DNA of 64,000 nt, from the NCBI GenBank assembly GCA_051155775.1, contig DAXETV010000017.1:37865-101864 (forward strand). The letters are read 5' to 3'. Positions 28,164 through 37,195 of this stretch are shown in pieces. The first letter of the stretch is position 1. Each line of letters opens with the position of its first letter. This DNA comes from CAYSCZ01 sp051155775 (GTDB lineage: Bacteria > Bacteroidota > Bacteroidia > Cytophagales > Cyclobacteriaceae). The position numbers were made by a program, and so were the translations under genes. The notes beneath the pieces were generated by a model. That model was not told the DNA's origin, did no database searches, and saw nothing but the letters and a program-made list of their open reading frames with translations.

Positions 28164-28355
28164 TTATCTAGCTTGGGCTAGACCGGGGACATTTGAGAAA
28201 ATCCTAAAAGGCCAAAACTTTCTCAGGGGTGTTTCCCACTTTCTTTTATTTACCTTATTGCAGTTTGAATTTACATTATCACTGGAATAGATAATATCGC
28301 GCTCATCATCGATGAGTTTGAGGTTGTATTTGATGTTCGTGTTTGGAAAATACAT
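28164..28355 (-). CDS. Small orphan protein, 63 residues
   Basis: A short gene starting with ATG and ending 13 bp before a clear terminator. The protein has no signal peptide or helix; its C-terminal half is basic and aromatic (VNKRKWETPLRKFWPFRIFS), the first half acidic and polar. I recognise no family. The well-formed terminator and the clean ATG are the main grounds for calling it; codon use looks like that of its neighbours. It could be a regulatory or nucleic-acid-binding peptide, but that is a guess from charge alone. Confidence 0.55.
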   Translation of the reverse strand: MYFPNTNIKYNLKLIDDERDIIYSSDNVNSNCNKVNKRKWETPLRKFWPFRIFSNVPGLAQAR

Positions 28356-28559
28356 TTTGTTAGTTTTATTAGTTCAAAATTTAAAGACGATTTATTGAAT
28401 AAATTGTTTAATAATTTAAATTTTATTATGAATGAATAATGTTAAATATCCATAATATTAAAAATATCGCATTTATGCTAAGCTTCTGATTACGATCCTC
28501 AGACAAAATGAGCGTTGCATATATCATGTTAAAATTTTACTTGCGGGATGCGCTTGTTT

Positions 28560-28916
28560 TTAATTATTTGGTTGTAGGTAGCCAGCATAAGCTATGGCCA
28601 GGTAGACATTAAGCAGCATATATATTAATGATGGTAAGGATTGAGCGAAGCTATCCCTGATCTTTAACCTGGTTAGAAGTCCCATGAGCATAAGTAAAGC
28701 AAGTCCGCAGGAAGCTATCAGGCCAATCATCGTTAGCTGTAGGCCTACCAACAGTCCCATACTCCCCAATAACTGAAAAATTCCTGTAAGCAGCCGCTGC
28801 TTTTCAGATAAGCCAAATCGTTCAAACTCTTTAACCATATTTTTAGAAAACAGACAAACCAATCCGTAGTATGTAAATGACAAAACTGAAAGAACCGTTA
28901 TTATTTTCACTAACAT
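28560..28916 (-). CDS. DoxX-like membrane protein
   Basis: A 118-residue protein with four hydrophobic helices, in the arrangement of the small DoxX/DoxD-like family: IITVLSVLSFTYYGLVCLF, FERFGLSEKQRLLTGIFQLL, LTMIGLIASCGLALLMLMG and a C-terminal helix ending LNVYLAIAYAGYL. Many Bacteroidota carry several of these; roles in redox or surfactant-like functions are proposed but not settled. It is divergent from another DoxX-like gene (29051) with a 134-bp gap, an arrangement suggesting shared regulation. No partner subunit is seen. Confidence 0.75.
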   Translation of the reverse strand: MLVKIITVLSVLSFTYYGLVCLFSKNMVKEFERFGLSEKQRLLTGIFQLLGSMGLLVGLQLTMIGLIASCGLALLMLMGLLTRLKIRDSFAQSLPSLIYMLLNVYLAIAYAGYLQPNN

Positions 28917-29050
28917 ATTGCCTGTAATTTAGGCTTTATCCCAGGAGTATGTAGGTTTTAAGTACATTTAAAACGGTGAACCATCTCAACATACAAGTCT
29001 GGACTATTTAATTTTCTTTACATTTACTGTTCAGTTGAATTAAAATACCC

Positions 29051-29425
29051 ATGGAAATCGTTCTACTTATTTTACAATTGTTTGTTGCTTTAAATATTCT
29101 TCGAATCTGGTTGATCACAAATCAAAGAGCAAGTATTTACAGGGGTGGGGATGGTAAAGCAAGGACATTGCGTGGAGAATTTGAATACTATGGATTACCA
29201 GTATGGTTTATGTATGTTGTAGGAACTCTAAAGGTTGCCGCCGCCCTTGGTTTGATACTAGGCATATGGATGCCTTTTTTGGTTCCTTTTGCTGCGGGCA
29301 GCTTGATTATTTTAATGCTCGGTGCCATAGCCATGCATATTAAGGTCAGTGACAAATTAACTACCTATCTCCCTGCATTACTCATGCTCATATTATCAAC
29401 AACCATACTCGTACTAAGCTTATAA
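29051..29425 (+). CDS. DoxX-like membrane protein
   Basis: A 124-residue protein with four hydrophobic helices and the DoxX-like pattern: IVLLILQLFVALNILRIWLI, FEYYGLPVWFMYVVGTLKVA, AAALGLILGIWMPFLVPFAA and an end helix TYLPALLMLILSTTILVL. Sequence similarity to the divergent 28560 protein is weak but the fold looks the same. The motif EYYGLP at helix 2 is typical of the group. Function unproven. It is transcribed away from its partner, with a 207-bp gap downstream holding a small inverted repeat. Confidence 0.75.
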   Translation: MEIVLLILQLFVALNILRIWLITNQRASIYRGGDGKARTLRGEFEYYGLPVWFMYVVGTLKVAAALGLILGIWMPFLVPFAAGSLIILMLGAIAMHIKVSDKLTTYLPALLMLILSTTILVLSL

Positions 29426-29509
29426 TTGATAAGCTCCAATGTGCTATTTACAGCTATTGCAGATAATCCAGTCTATCCGACGAGTTTATTTTTTTGATAT
29501 CCTTTATAA

Positions 29510-29562
29510 GGAAGCCACTAAGATGCAAAGGTTCTCTTTGTTCCGTAGTGCCTTTGTGGCTT
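29510..29562. repeat. Imperfect inverted repeat, dispersed-repeat type
   Basis: AAGCCAC (29512-29518) pairs with GTGGCTT (29556-29562), and AAAGG at 29527-29531 with CCTTT at 29551-29555. The words resemble the widely scattered AAGCCAC-AAAGG repeats seen in many bacterial genomes. One copy was noted here; other copies elsewhere in the genome are expected but cannot be checked in this window. Confidence 0.4.
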
Positions 29563-29631
29563 AATTAATTGACGTATCTTCTCATCCCATTTTTAATTAG
29601 GGGCACATTAAAATTGACCAAGATTCCCAAC

Positions 29632-30312
29632 CTAAGCTTTGTTTATTGAATGTCTAATGTACTTTTCTAGTACAACAGTGGTGATGATAATGAGGTAGAA
29701 CTGTCCTGCCAGTCCTGTAAAAATAGCAGCTTTCTGAGCTACAGGTATTACAGGCACAATCTCTCCATAACCAATGGTTAATAATGTTATAAATGCATAG
29801 TACATGATGGAATCTGCCCGTATCATTAAATTGTCGGTATCCAGCAAAATACCCTTAAAAGCACCAGGGTTAATGATTTCAATGAGCATAAAAAGAAAAA
29901 AAGATACAAAACCCAGGGAAATATAACCGCTAACCAACCCCATGATCACATTTTTATTAACAAAACTTGCTTTCCAGACTTGCTGGATCAGGCTTATGGA
30001 AATTACTGTACTGAACAATAAATAAATAGCTACTCTTAGCAGGAGGTTATCGGTGCTCTCTGACTTAATAAAAAAATTAGAACCAAACAAGAACAGAGCA
30101 ATAAGAAACAGGGCAATAAAGAACCACATCAGTAGCTTATTCCTGGAAATCAAATTAATGCCTGCTGCAATCGATAGCGTGATTAAAGAGGGCTGTATGC
30201 GGTATTCGAAGAGCTCAGCAGCAAAAAACAACGAGCCAAATAGCATGGCTAATTGACTCATTAAAAATAAATCAAATCGGTTAGTAAAAAGGAAGTTTTT
30301 AAAGTTGCCCAT
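29632..30312 (-). CDS. Potassium-channel-like protein with Ion_trans_2 pore
   Basis: A 226-residue membrane protein. The pore helix and selectivity filter YYAFITLLTIGYGEIVPV (residues 171-188, filter TIGYG 179-183) match K+ channels, followed by a last helix ending LIIITTVVLEKYIRH. Four or five more helices precede the pore, and there is no RCK/TrkA domain in the C-terminus. It is on the same strand as, and 24 bp after, the RND pump gene, so co-transcription with the efflux operon is likely, perhaps to balance membrane potential. That link is inferred from spacing only. Confidence 0.85.
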   Translation of the reverse strand: MGNFKNFLFTNRFDLFLMSQLAMLFGSLFFAAELFEYRIQPSLITLSIAAGINLISRNKLLMWFFIALFLIALFLFGSNFFIKSESTDNLLLRVAIYLLFSTVISISLIQQVWKASFVNKNVIMGLVSGYISLGFVSFFLFMLIEIINPGAFKGILLDTDNLMIRADSIMYYAFITLLTIGYGEIVPVIPVAQKAAIFTGLAGQFYLIIITTVVLEKYIRHSINKA

Positions 30313-30336
30313 CTTTGCTAAAAACGTAGTATCATC

Positions 30337-33300
30337 CTAGTCTTTTAAGATGGCCTCATTAAACTTATATTCTTTATAGTTGACCTTGAATAGTATGGAA
30401 TAAAGTGAAGGAATATAAAGTAATGTAATCACCGTACCGAATAGAAGTCCTATCATAATAGACACGGCCATACCTTCCCACATCTCACCTCCGCTCAAGT
30501 AGAGTGGTATCAAACCAAGCACTGTTGTGAAGGTAGCCAGTAGAATAGGTCTAAAACGTTGCAAACAGGCAGCTATAACAGAATCCTGATCCGATCTTTT
30601 TAATTCTTTTTGTTCGATTTCGATGCGATCTATCAATACGATGGCATTATTGATGACAATACCGGATAATGAGATCACACCTAAGAATGGCATAAAACCA
30701 AATGGCTCTCCGAAAGTCAGCAAACCTACCACCACACCAATCACTCCCAAAGGAATGGTTGTTACAACCATAATCATTTTACGGAAGGAATTGAACTGAA
30801 TGATCAAAAGAAGCACTATGATAAAGCCTGAAAGTGGAAGGTATTTAATCACTGCCCCCATGTTTTCTGCAGTATCTGCGTCATCACCACCAAAAGTATA
30901 CGTATAGTCTTCCGGCCAACTTGCTTTTTCTTCCTCAAGCCAAGGCATAATACCGGCTGTGATTGCCCTGGCATTGCCCTCAGCGGTAAGTTGGCTGGAG
31001 ATGTTTACCGTTCTCCGAATATCCAAACGTCTAATCTTCGAATATTGCCATTCAGGCACAATGGATGCTACCTGTAGAAGCGGTACACTTCTTCCGGTTA
31101 CTTGTGAGTATACGTTTAAAGTTTCAAGCGACTCAAGTGATTGCTGTTGACCTTTATCGCTTCGCATTATTACTGGTATAGACTTATCGTCCTCCCGGTA
31201 CTCCCCTGTTTGAAATCCATCCAGCACCGTACGTAGAGAAGTTGCGATATCCTGGTTGGTAATTCCTGCGGCTTGTGCACGATTCTGGTCAATATTGATG
31301 ACCAGTTTTTTACTTTTAGGCCCCCAGTCATCTTTTACATTTTTGGTACCCCGTATAGATGATAGCTTGGATTTCACATTTTTTGCAATAGCTGCTAATT
31401 CATCCGAATCGGAACCTGAAACTTTTATTTCAATTGGTGTTCCTCCTCCTCCGGCAGCTAAAGCACTGACCTTGATTTCTGCACCGGGAAATTTTCTAAA
31501 ACAAAAATTATCAATAATTTCTATTGCCTTGTTATTAAAGGAAAAGTCTGAGGTATTAACCAGCATGTGAGCATAACTTGAATTGGGCTCATCAGGGGTA
31601 TAACCTAAATCGTAGGACTCTGGCCCTTCACCAATATAAGAGGACCAACTCGTTAAACCTTCGGTATTGTTCTCGTTGACAAGCAACGAATCGGTGAAGA
31701 ATTGATCAATTGATGTTACAATTTCAGCCGTGTTCTTGATTTTAGTTCCTAGAGGCAGGTTTATATCCACAGTTATCATATTCCTGTCACTATCAGGGAA
31801 AAACAAAAAAGGTATTTTAGTGAAGCCGTAGAGTGAGGCGAAAAAGGTCCCAACAATCAAAATGATCACTAAATATTTACTGGCTAAGGCTTTTAAAATT
31901 AGGTTTTTGTAAAAAAATTTTAATTGATTTATCGCTTGGTCGATCACACTTGGCCTGGTTTCTCCTTTAGGCTTTATTCTCAAGAACATGTAACAGAATA
32001 AGGTAATACATGTCAATGCTATCAGCCAGGATGAAAGAAGTGCCAAACTGATTACCACGAAAATAGGGCCTACAATATCACCCATAGTAGACTCTGCTAA
32101 ATAGAACGCTAGAAATGCTGCAGAAGTCGTTAGAGTAGAAATAAGTAAAGGAGTAAACAATTCTGAGCAAGAATCTATCGCAGCCTTTTTTCGTTCAATA
32201 CCCTGCTCCATTTTTACAATAATAGATTCTGCAACTACAATGGCATTATCTACCATCATACCTAAAGCCATAATTAAAGCAGCTAAAGTTACCTGATTAA
32301 GCCCCATGCTGATCAATCCCATAAGCATCAATGTCATAATGGTCACAATTGGAATTAGACTGGCGATAATGGATCCCGTTCTTAACCCAAGAAACACCAA
32401 CATCACAATAAGTACGATGGCAATTGCCTGGACCAGATTTACCACAAAGTCACTGATCTTGACATCAATGTAACCATCTAAGGAAGAAAGACGAATTAGC
32501 TCAAGGCCTATCGGCAATTTAGTCCTCCATTTCTCCATTACCTGGTTAACCTGTTCTCCTAAATTGAGGACATTGGCCCCCTCCTTAAGATTTACATGAA
32601 GAGATATTGCATTTTTTCCATTAACAATAACTTTCTGTTTTATTGGGTCAATATATCCTTTCCTGACTTCGGTGATGTCCTCCAGAGCTACCAATTGAGT
32701 ACCATTTCCTACAGGAATAAGCGTTTCTTTTATATCGGACAAGTCATTGAAGTTACCCGTGGGTTCAAGGATAATTCGTTCCCCTTCCACGTTAATCTCA
32801 CCACCTGAGCTCAAAATATTGGTAGAGGCAATAATATTCTGTAATCTCCCAGATGTCAGGTTATACTCATTCAACAGTGCATCATCAAACTCAATAAAGA
32901 CCCGTTCCTCCTGTGCTCCGCCAAGTTCTACTTTTGCAGCATCTTCCAGCTTAATTAGATCATCTTTAATGTCATCAGCATATTCTTTCATTTGGGCATA
33001 AGAATAGCCATCACTGGTCAGTCCTACTACTATACCATATACATCTCCAATGCCATCATCGTTAAGACTAGGTTGTACACCCTGGGGTAGTCCCTTAATG
33101 CTATTCAGCTTTCTTCTTAGACGATCCCATACGCTTTGCAGGTCATATGGGCCCACTTCATTTCTAAGCTCAACCTCTACAACGGAAAGGCCTGCCCTGG
33201 AGGTACTTGAAACTTCTTTCAATTCAGGTAACTCCTGTGCTACCTTTTCTACTTTGTCACTTACGAGTAGTTCAACACGTTCCGGGCTTGCTCCGGGAAA

Positions 33301-33450
33301 AGAGGATACAATGGTTGCTATCCGAACGGTATATGGAGGCATACTGTCCCTACTCAGGCCTCCATATAGGAATAAGCCCATGATGATGATCACCGATAGT
33401 AAGGTAAAAGTTATCCTATTTCGCTCTATGGCAAATTGGGTAAGGTTCAT
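30337..33450 (-). CDS. RND-family efflux pump, inner-membrane component
   Basis: A 1037-residue proton-driven pump of the HAE/AcrB type, 12 membrane helices with two large periplasmic loops. Family motifs include the N-terminus MNLTQFAIERNRITFTLLSV, ALGMMVDNAIVVAESI around residue 398-400 (helix 4) and the second-half ISLSGIVINNAIVLIDRI. AcrB has two aspartates in helix 4; here the second is Asn (VDN), as in a number of RND relatives, which may change proton coupling. It follows the fusion protein and fused TolC genes in the same operon (gap 22 bp). Substrates are probably hydrophobic drugs, dyes or lipids. Confidence 0.95.
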   Translation of the reverse strand: MNLTQFAIERNRITFTLLSVIIIMGLFLYGGLSRDSMPPYTVRIATIVSSFPGASPERVELLVSDKVEKVAQELPELKEVSSTSRAGLSVVEVELRNEVGPYDLQSVWDRLRRKLNSIKGLPQGVQPSLNDDGIGDVYGIVVGLTSDGYSYAQMKEYADDIKDDLIKLEDAAKVELGGAQEERVFIEFDDALLNEYNLTSGRLQNIIASTNILSSGGEINVEGERIILEPTGNFNDLSDIKETLIPVGNGTQLVALEDITEVRKGYIDPIKQKVIVNGKNAISLHVNLKEGANVLNLGEQVNQVMEKWRTKLPIGLELIRLSSLDGYIDVKISDFVVNLVQAIAIVLIVMLVFLGLRTGSIIASLIPIVTIMTLMLMGLISMGLNQVTLAALIMALGMMVDNAIVVAESIIVKMEQGIERKKAAIDSCSELFTPLLISTLTTSAAFLAFYLAESTMGDIVGPIFVVISLALLSSWLIALTCITLFCYMFLRIKPKGETRPSVIDQAINQLKFFYKNLILKALASKYLVIILIVGTFFASLYGFTKIPFLFFPDSDRNMITVDINLPLGTKIKNTAEIVTSIDQFFTDSLLVNENNTEGLTSWSSYIGEGPESYDLGYTPDEPNSSYAHMLVNTSDFSFNNKAIEIIDNFCFRKFPGAEIKVSALAAGGGGTPIEIKVSGSDSDELAAIAKNVKSKLSSIRGTKNVKDDWGPKSKKLVINIDQNRAQAAGITNQDIATSLRTVLDGFQTGEYREDDKSIPVIMRSDKGQQQSLESLETLNVYSQVTGRSVPLLQVASIVPEWQYSKIRRLDIRRTVNISSQLTAEGNARAITAGIMPWLEEEKASWPEDYTYTFGGDDADTAENMGAVIKYLPLSGFIIVLLLIIQFNSFRKMIMVVTTIPLGVIGVVVGLLTFGEPFGFMPFLGVISLSGIVINNAIVLIDRIEIEQKELKRSDQDSVIAACLQRFRPILLATFTTVLGLIPLYLSGGEMWEGMAVSIMIGLLFGTVITLLYIPSLYSILFKVNYKEYKFNEAILKD

Positions 33451-33472
33451 ACGGTTATTTGTTTAGGATATA

Positions 33473-34570
33473 TTAATTATCGTAAAGTCTCACTTCCATG
33501 TCCTCAAGTAAGATCTGTAGCCCGGCAGTAGCGATAAGCTCACCTTCTTCCAGACCATCCAAAATTTCAAAACCGAACGTTGTAAGTTCCCCTACAGTCA
33601 CAGGTCTTCTTTTTACAATGTAATGCTCATCTGAAGGTTCCAACACAAAAACAAAATTACCTGTCTCATCTTCTCCTACCGCAGCTACCGGAACCCTCAA
33701 AACATCGGGTTCACCAGGTTTTGATGTATTAATACTAAATGTAACTGAAGCGGCCATGCCCGGACGAATAGATTTAGTATCACCAACCAATTTTACTACT
33801 ACCGGATAGGTAGATGTCTGGTTGTTAATAGAGTAAGATACCTCGGAAACAATGCCTTTAAAAACTTCACCAGTCAGGGCTGAAAAAGAAATTTCTACCT
33901 GGTCCTGAACATTCACATTCGTAATAAAACTCTCCGGTATACCAAGGTTTACTTCCAGATCGCCCTCAGAACTGAGCACCATAATTGCCTGGCCTGCTCG
34001 CACATTTTCATTGATTTCTACAGTCAAAGAAGAAATAGTTCCCTGGATAGGTGCATAAAGCCTGCAATAATCCAGCTGTGACCGAGCCAATTTTTTAGCT
34101 TGCTTAGCTGAATTTTCATTAGCCTTTGCAGATTCATAATTTGCCTTAGCATTTTCAAACTCACTCAACGATGTACTTCCATTTTCATAGAGAGACCTAA
34201 TTCGTTCATAGTTGGATTTTGCCTGGGTTAGCATGGCTTCGGCATTTTTTAGTGCTGCATCTGCCTGCTCATATTGTAATCGATAATCCGTGGCATCAAG
34301 AGTCACCAGTAGTTGGTTTTTCTTCACTTCGTCACCATCTTTTACTTGCAGGGACTGTATATTTCCAGGCACTTTGAAACTCATCCGGGTCTCGGTCCCG
34401 GAGATCGCAGTTCCGGAGAACGTCCGTCGCTTTATGCCTCCACCAAGTCCTGCCTTTTGATACTTTACCGGTCGAATGACCTCTCCTTTTTTTTCTTCAT
34501 TGCTGCTGCAAGCTAATAGGATAAAGGAGATGGACATGCACACTCCTAATTGTTTTAGATATTTATTCAT
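33473..34570 (-). CDS. RND efflux membrane-fusion protein (HlyD-like)
   Basis: A 365-residue periplasmic adaptor lipoprotein. The lipobox is ILLAC with Cys21, followed by a Ser/Asn-rich linker. The lipoyl and beta-barrel halves surround an alpha-helical hairpin (about residues 100-160, rich in A, E and K: YEQADAALKNAEAMLTQAKS). The family motif VKDGDEVKKNQLLVTLDATD lies just before. It links the RND pump to the outer-membrane factor. Gaps of 17 bp to the TolC gene and 22 bp to the pump show one operon, in the order TolC, MFP, pump. Confidence 0.95.
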   Translation of the reverse strand: MNKYLKQLGVCMSISFILLACSSNEEKKGEVIRPVKYQKAGLGGGIKRRTFSGTAISGTETRMSFKVPGNIQSLQVKDGDEVKKNQLLVTLDATDYRLQYEQADAALKNAEAMLTQAKSNYERIRSLYENGSTSLSEFENAKANYESAKANENSAKQAKKLARSQLDYCRLYAPIQGTISSLTVEINENVRAGQAIMVLSSEGDLEVNLGIPESFITNVNVQDQVEISFSALTGEVFKGIVSEVSYSINNQTSTYPVVVKLVGDTKSIRPGMAASVTFSINTSKPGEPDVLRVPVAAVGEDETGNFVFVLEPSDEHYIVKRRPVTVGELTTFGFEILDGLEEGELIATAGLQILLEDMEVRLYDN

Positions 34571-34587
34571 AAGTCAGGGAAGTTTCT

Positions 34588-36993
34588 CTAATTATTAAAA
34601 TAAGTTGTTATTTCATTGATGTAATCAGCTTTTTGTTCCTCGGTCATCAACATGTAGAAAGAACCGGAAGCCCTTTCCATGTTCAAGAAATCGATAAGAA
34701 AAATGTAGACTGCATTTGCGCTGTTCAATTGTGCAGATATTGCCGCGTTCTGTGCATCCAGCAATTGAGTAATAGTCACCACACCTTTAGAGTAGGAATC
34801 CTGAACAATCTCAAAGTTACGAACCACCGCCTCTTCAGCATCTTTTGTCAGGGTTATGTTTCGATAGGACGCACGGATTTTTTCCAACTCGGAGCGCACC
34901 TGTTGTTCGATCAATCGCTCAAGGTTTAGCCTTTGAGTGTTAAGCTGAAGGAGTTGAACTCTGGATCGCTGATACTGGGAGTTTCTTCTGGTTCCCTGAA
35001 AGATTGGTAATGAAGCTCCTAATTGGAAGTTCCAGTTCCAATCATTTAAAGGAGGGCCAAAGGCAGTATTGAATTCAGATCCTGAGCCACCTCTGTAGAA
35101 CTCGTAATTATAATTACCGGCCAGGGCGACGTTTGGTAAATAACGATTTCTATTATTTAACATTACTGATCGTTCCTGTGCCTCTACATTGTAATCTACC
35201 TGTCTCAGATCAGGGGCAATTCTTTTAGCTCTGTTTACTTGGAAGTCAGCAAACTGATAGAATGATTTCGGGTTACTCACAAGCTCATCAATCGATTCAT
35301 TATTGATTAATAACCGAGTATCCTGAAGATTTATCTCTTCTGTATTAAATTCTTCATCAATAGGCCGGTTCAAGATTTGATTCAGGAAAATTTCTGCCTG
35401 CCTTCTGGTGGCCGTTGCATTTAGCAGGTTTGCTTTCGCATTGGCGATTTCCCCCTGCCATCGATAAAGATCAGAGGGTCCTGTTTGTCCAAGTGAGGAG
35501 CTTACCCTTGCTAATTCTAGGTTCTTACGGGTTAGTTCAAGGTTCTCTTTTTGGATAAGCTCTGCTGTCTTGGCTTGCATTAAGTTGAGATACACTGAGG
35601 AAACATCCAACACCACATCCAGTGATTGGGCTGCTAGTGATTCTTTTTGGGCTTCCAGTAAATATCGCTGGATCTTGTTATTGGCTAGTACCTGTTCGGA
35701 AAAGATGGTTTGATTTAATTGAAGATTGCCAGTCCCTCTATTCTGGGGATTCTGTCCAAAACTAGCTTCAGCCGTGTTTTCATCCACCACAATGTGAGCA
35801 GCTGAGGCATTGACTTCCGGTAGTAAAAATGATTTGGCGATGTCTACATTCTCTTTTACTATATCCACATCTTTTTTGGCCACTTCCAGGTTTAGATTTT
35901 GCTCCAGGCCTTCACTAATGGCATCAAAAATTCCTATAGTCCTTTCTATGTCATCCCGTTCTTCATTGATTAATATCGCTTCTGCCAGTGCTTCCCAGCT
36001 AGGGCTGTAGTCAATTTTTCTTGCAGTAGATGCGTTGATCACAAACTCCTCTTTATCGAGGATTTTAACATTTACATCTTTCAGATCTTCCCCATTTAAA
36101 GCACGCTGAATATTCAGTGCAGCCCGTCTTGAAATGATCTCAATATTAGACGTTGGGGCAACTCCGGCTAAAACCCCTCTTTCTACATCAGGCCTTCCAA
36201 ATATGGAGAAGGATTTTAATCCTCGATCATTTACACCATCAATAAGTTTCTGGTACTCGCCATCTGATAAATTATCAGATGGAAAAAGGTAAACGGCATC
36301 CGTTGATTCTTCTAATTTGTCAAGTGTTGCCTGTGCAGTATTTTCAGTATACAAAAAATAATGAGAAGAGCCTTGTTCAGTCAAACCTTGATCTAAATAA
36401 TTCCTAAGCTCAGGAATGGCATTTAGTAATCCTTCATCCTCAATTAAAGCCAGTTTTTCAAATCCGATTAAATTCTTAAAAACTTCTAAATCTCTAAGAG
36501 GAGAGTAGGGTAGTTCCAGATAAGTAAGATTCTGGACTCCTGATGTCCCATTTATGGTTAAGGGAAGATTCTGTATTTGAGCATTGAGCACTGTAACTGC
36601 GATGACCGGTTTCGGATAGGGGCCATTTGATGATAATATGTGCGAGCTGATCACATCCATTCCTAAAATAATATCAACTTCATCGTTGGCTAGCAGTTGA
36701 TCAAGCTTAGTCTTAATTTGACTTGGATCGCAATCAGTATCAAGTACTGCAGAATCACTGAGAGATATTGTATAATCAGATTTTAGCAAAAGGCGCGCTT
36801 CCTCTAATATTGCTCCGGCAAATTGAATCCAATCCTGATCTGGACATCTGGTTACTAATCCAACATTAATGACCTTATCCTGAGCTAAGCCATTATAAGG
36901 TAATATTATGTTTAACAGGAAGATACCTAAGCGAAGTGCAAAGCCGACAGAGGTGAGACAATAATTGATTTGTCTTAAAATAGGTTTTTTCAT
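34588..36993 (-). CDS. Fusion of periplasmic ligand-binding domain and TolC-like outer-membrane factor
   Basis: An 801-residue protein made of two parts. After a signal peptide (about 1-37), residues 38 to about 340 form a periplasmic binding-protein fold resembling ABC_sub_bind proteins (VINVGLVTRCPDQDWIQFAG, DEVDIILGMDVISSHILSS, ERGVLAGVAPTSNIEIISRR). From about 355 a TolC outer-membrane efflux domain begins, with long helical stretches (AKKDVDIVKENVDIAKSFLL), repeated in two halves, ending FLIDFLNMERASGSFYM. Ordinary TolC proteins have 430-500 residues, so the N-terminal domain is an addition. It is the first gene of the RND operon. A ligand-sensing or substrate-capturing role is inferred. 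Confidence 0.85.
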   Translation of the reverse strand: MKKPILRQINYCLTSVGFALRLGIFLLNIILPYNGLAQDKVINVGLVTRCPDQDWIQFAGAILEEARLLLKSDYTISLSDSAVLDTDCDPSQIKTKLDQLLANDEVDIILGMDVISSHILSSNGPYPKPVIAVTVLNAQIQNLPLTINGTSGVQNLTYLELPYSPLRDLEVFKNLIGFEKLALIEDEGLLNAIPELRNYLDQGLTEQGSSHYFLYTENTAQATLDKLEESTDAVYLFPSDNLSDGEYQKLIDGVNDRGLKSFSIFGRPDVERGVLAGVAPTSNIEIISRRAALNIQRALNGEDLKDVNVKILDKEEFVINASTARKIDYSPSWEALAEAILINEERDDIERTIGIFDAISEGLEQNLNLEVAKKDVDIVKENVDIAKSFLLPEVNASAAHIVVDENTAEASFGQNPQNRGTGNLQLNQTIFSEQVLANNKIQRYLLEAQKESLAAQSLDVVLDVSSVYLNLMQAKTAELIQKENLELTRKNLELARVSSSLGQTGPSDLYRWQGEIANAKANLLNATATRRQAEIFLNQILNRPIDEEFNTEEINLQDTRLLINNESIDELVSNPKSFYQFADFQVNRAKRIAPDLRQVDYNVEAQERSVMLNNRNRYLPNVALAGNYNYEFYRGGSGSEFNTAFGPPLNDWNWNFQLGASLPIFQGTRRNSQYQRSRVQLLQLNTQRLNLERLIEQQVRSELEKIRASYRNITLTKDAEEAVVRNFEIVQDSYSKGVVTITQLLDAQNAAISAQLNSANAVYIFLIDFLNMERASGSFYMLMTEEQKADYINEITTYFNN

Positions 36994-37195
36994 TTTGGAA
37001 GTATTTTACCTGTTAGTATTTGGTAGTAGTGGGCTTAAATAAATTTTTAGTGTAAAGATTTGTTTTAATGGATCCTAATGGATATTTAATATTTAAACAT
37101 TTTACAGAGATACCAAATAATAGCTAGGATTTAACAACTAATTAACTTTCAATTAACCATAAGGATCATAATAATATTGAATCGATTCTGTTTCA

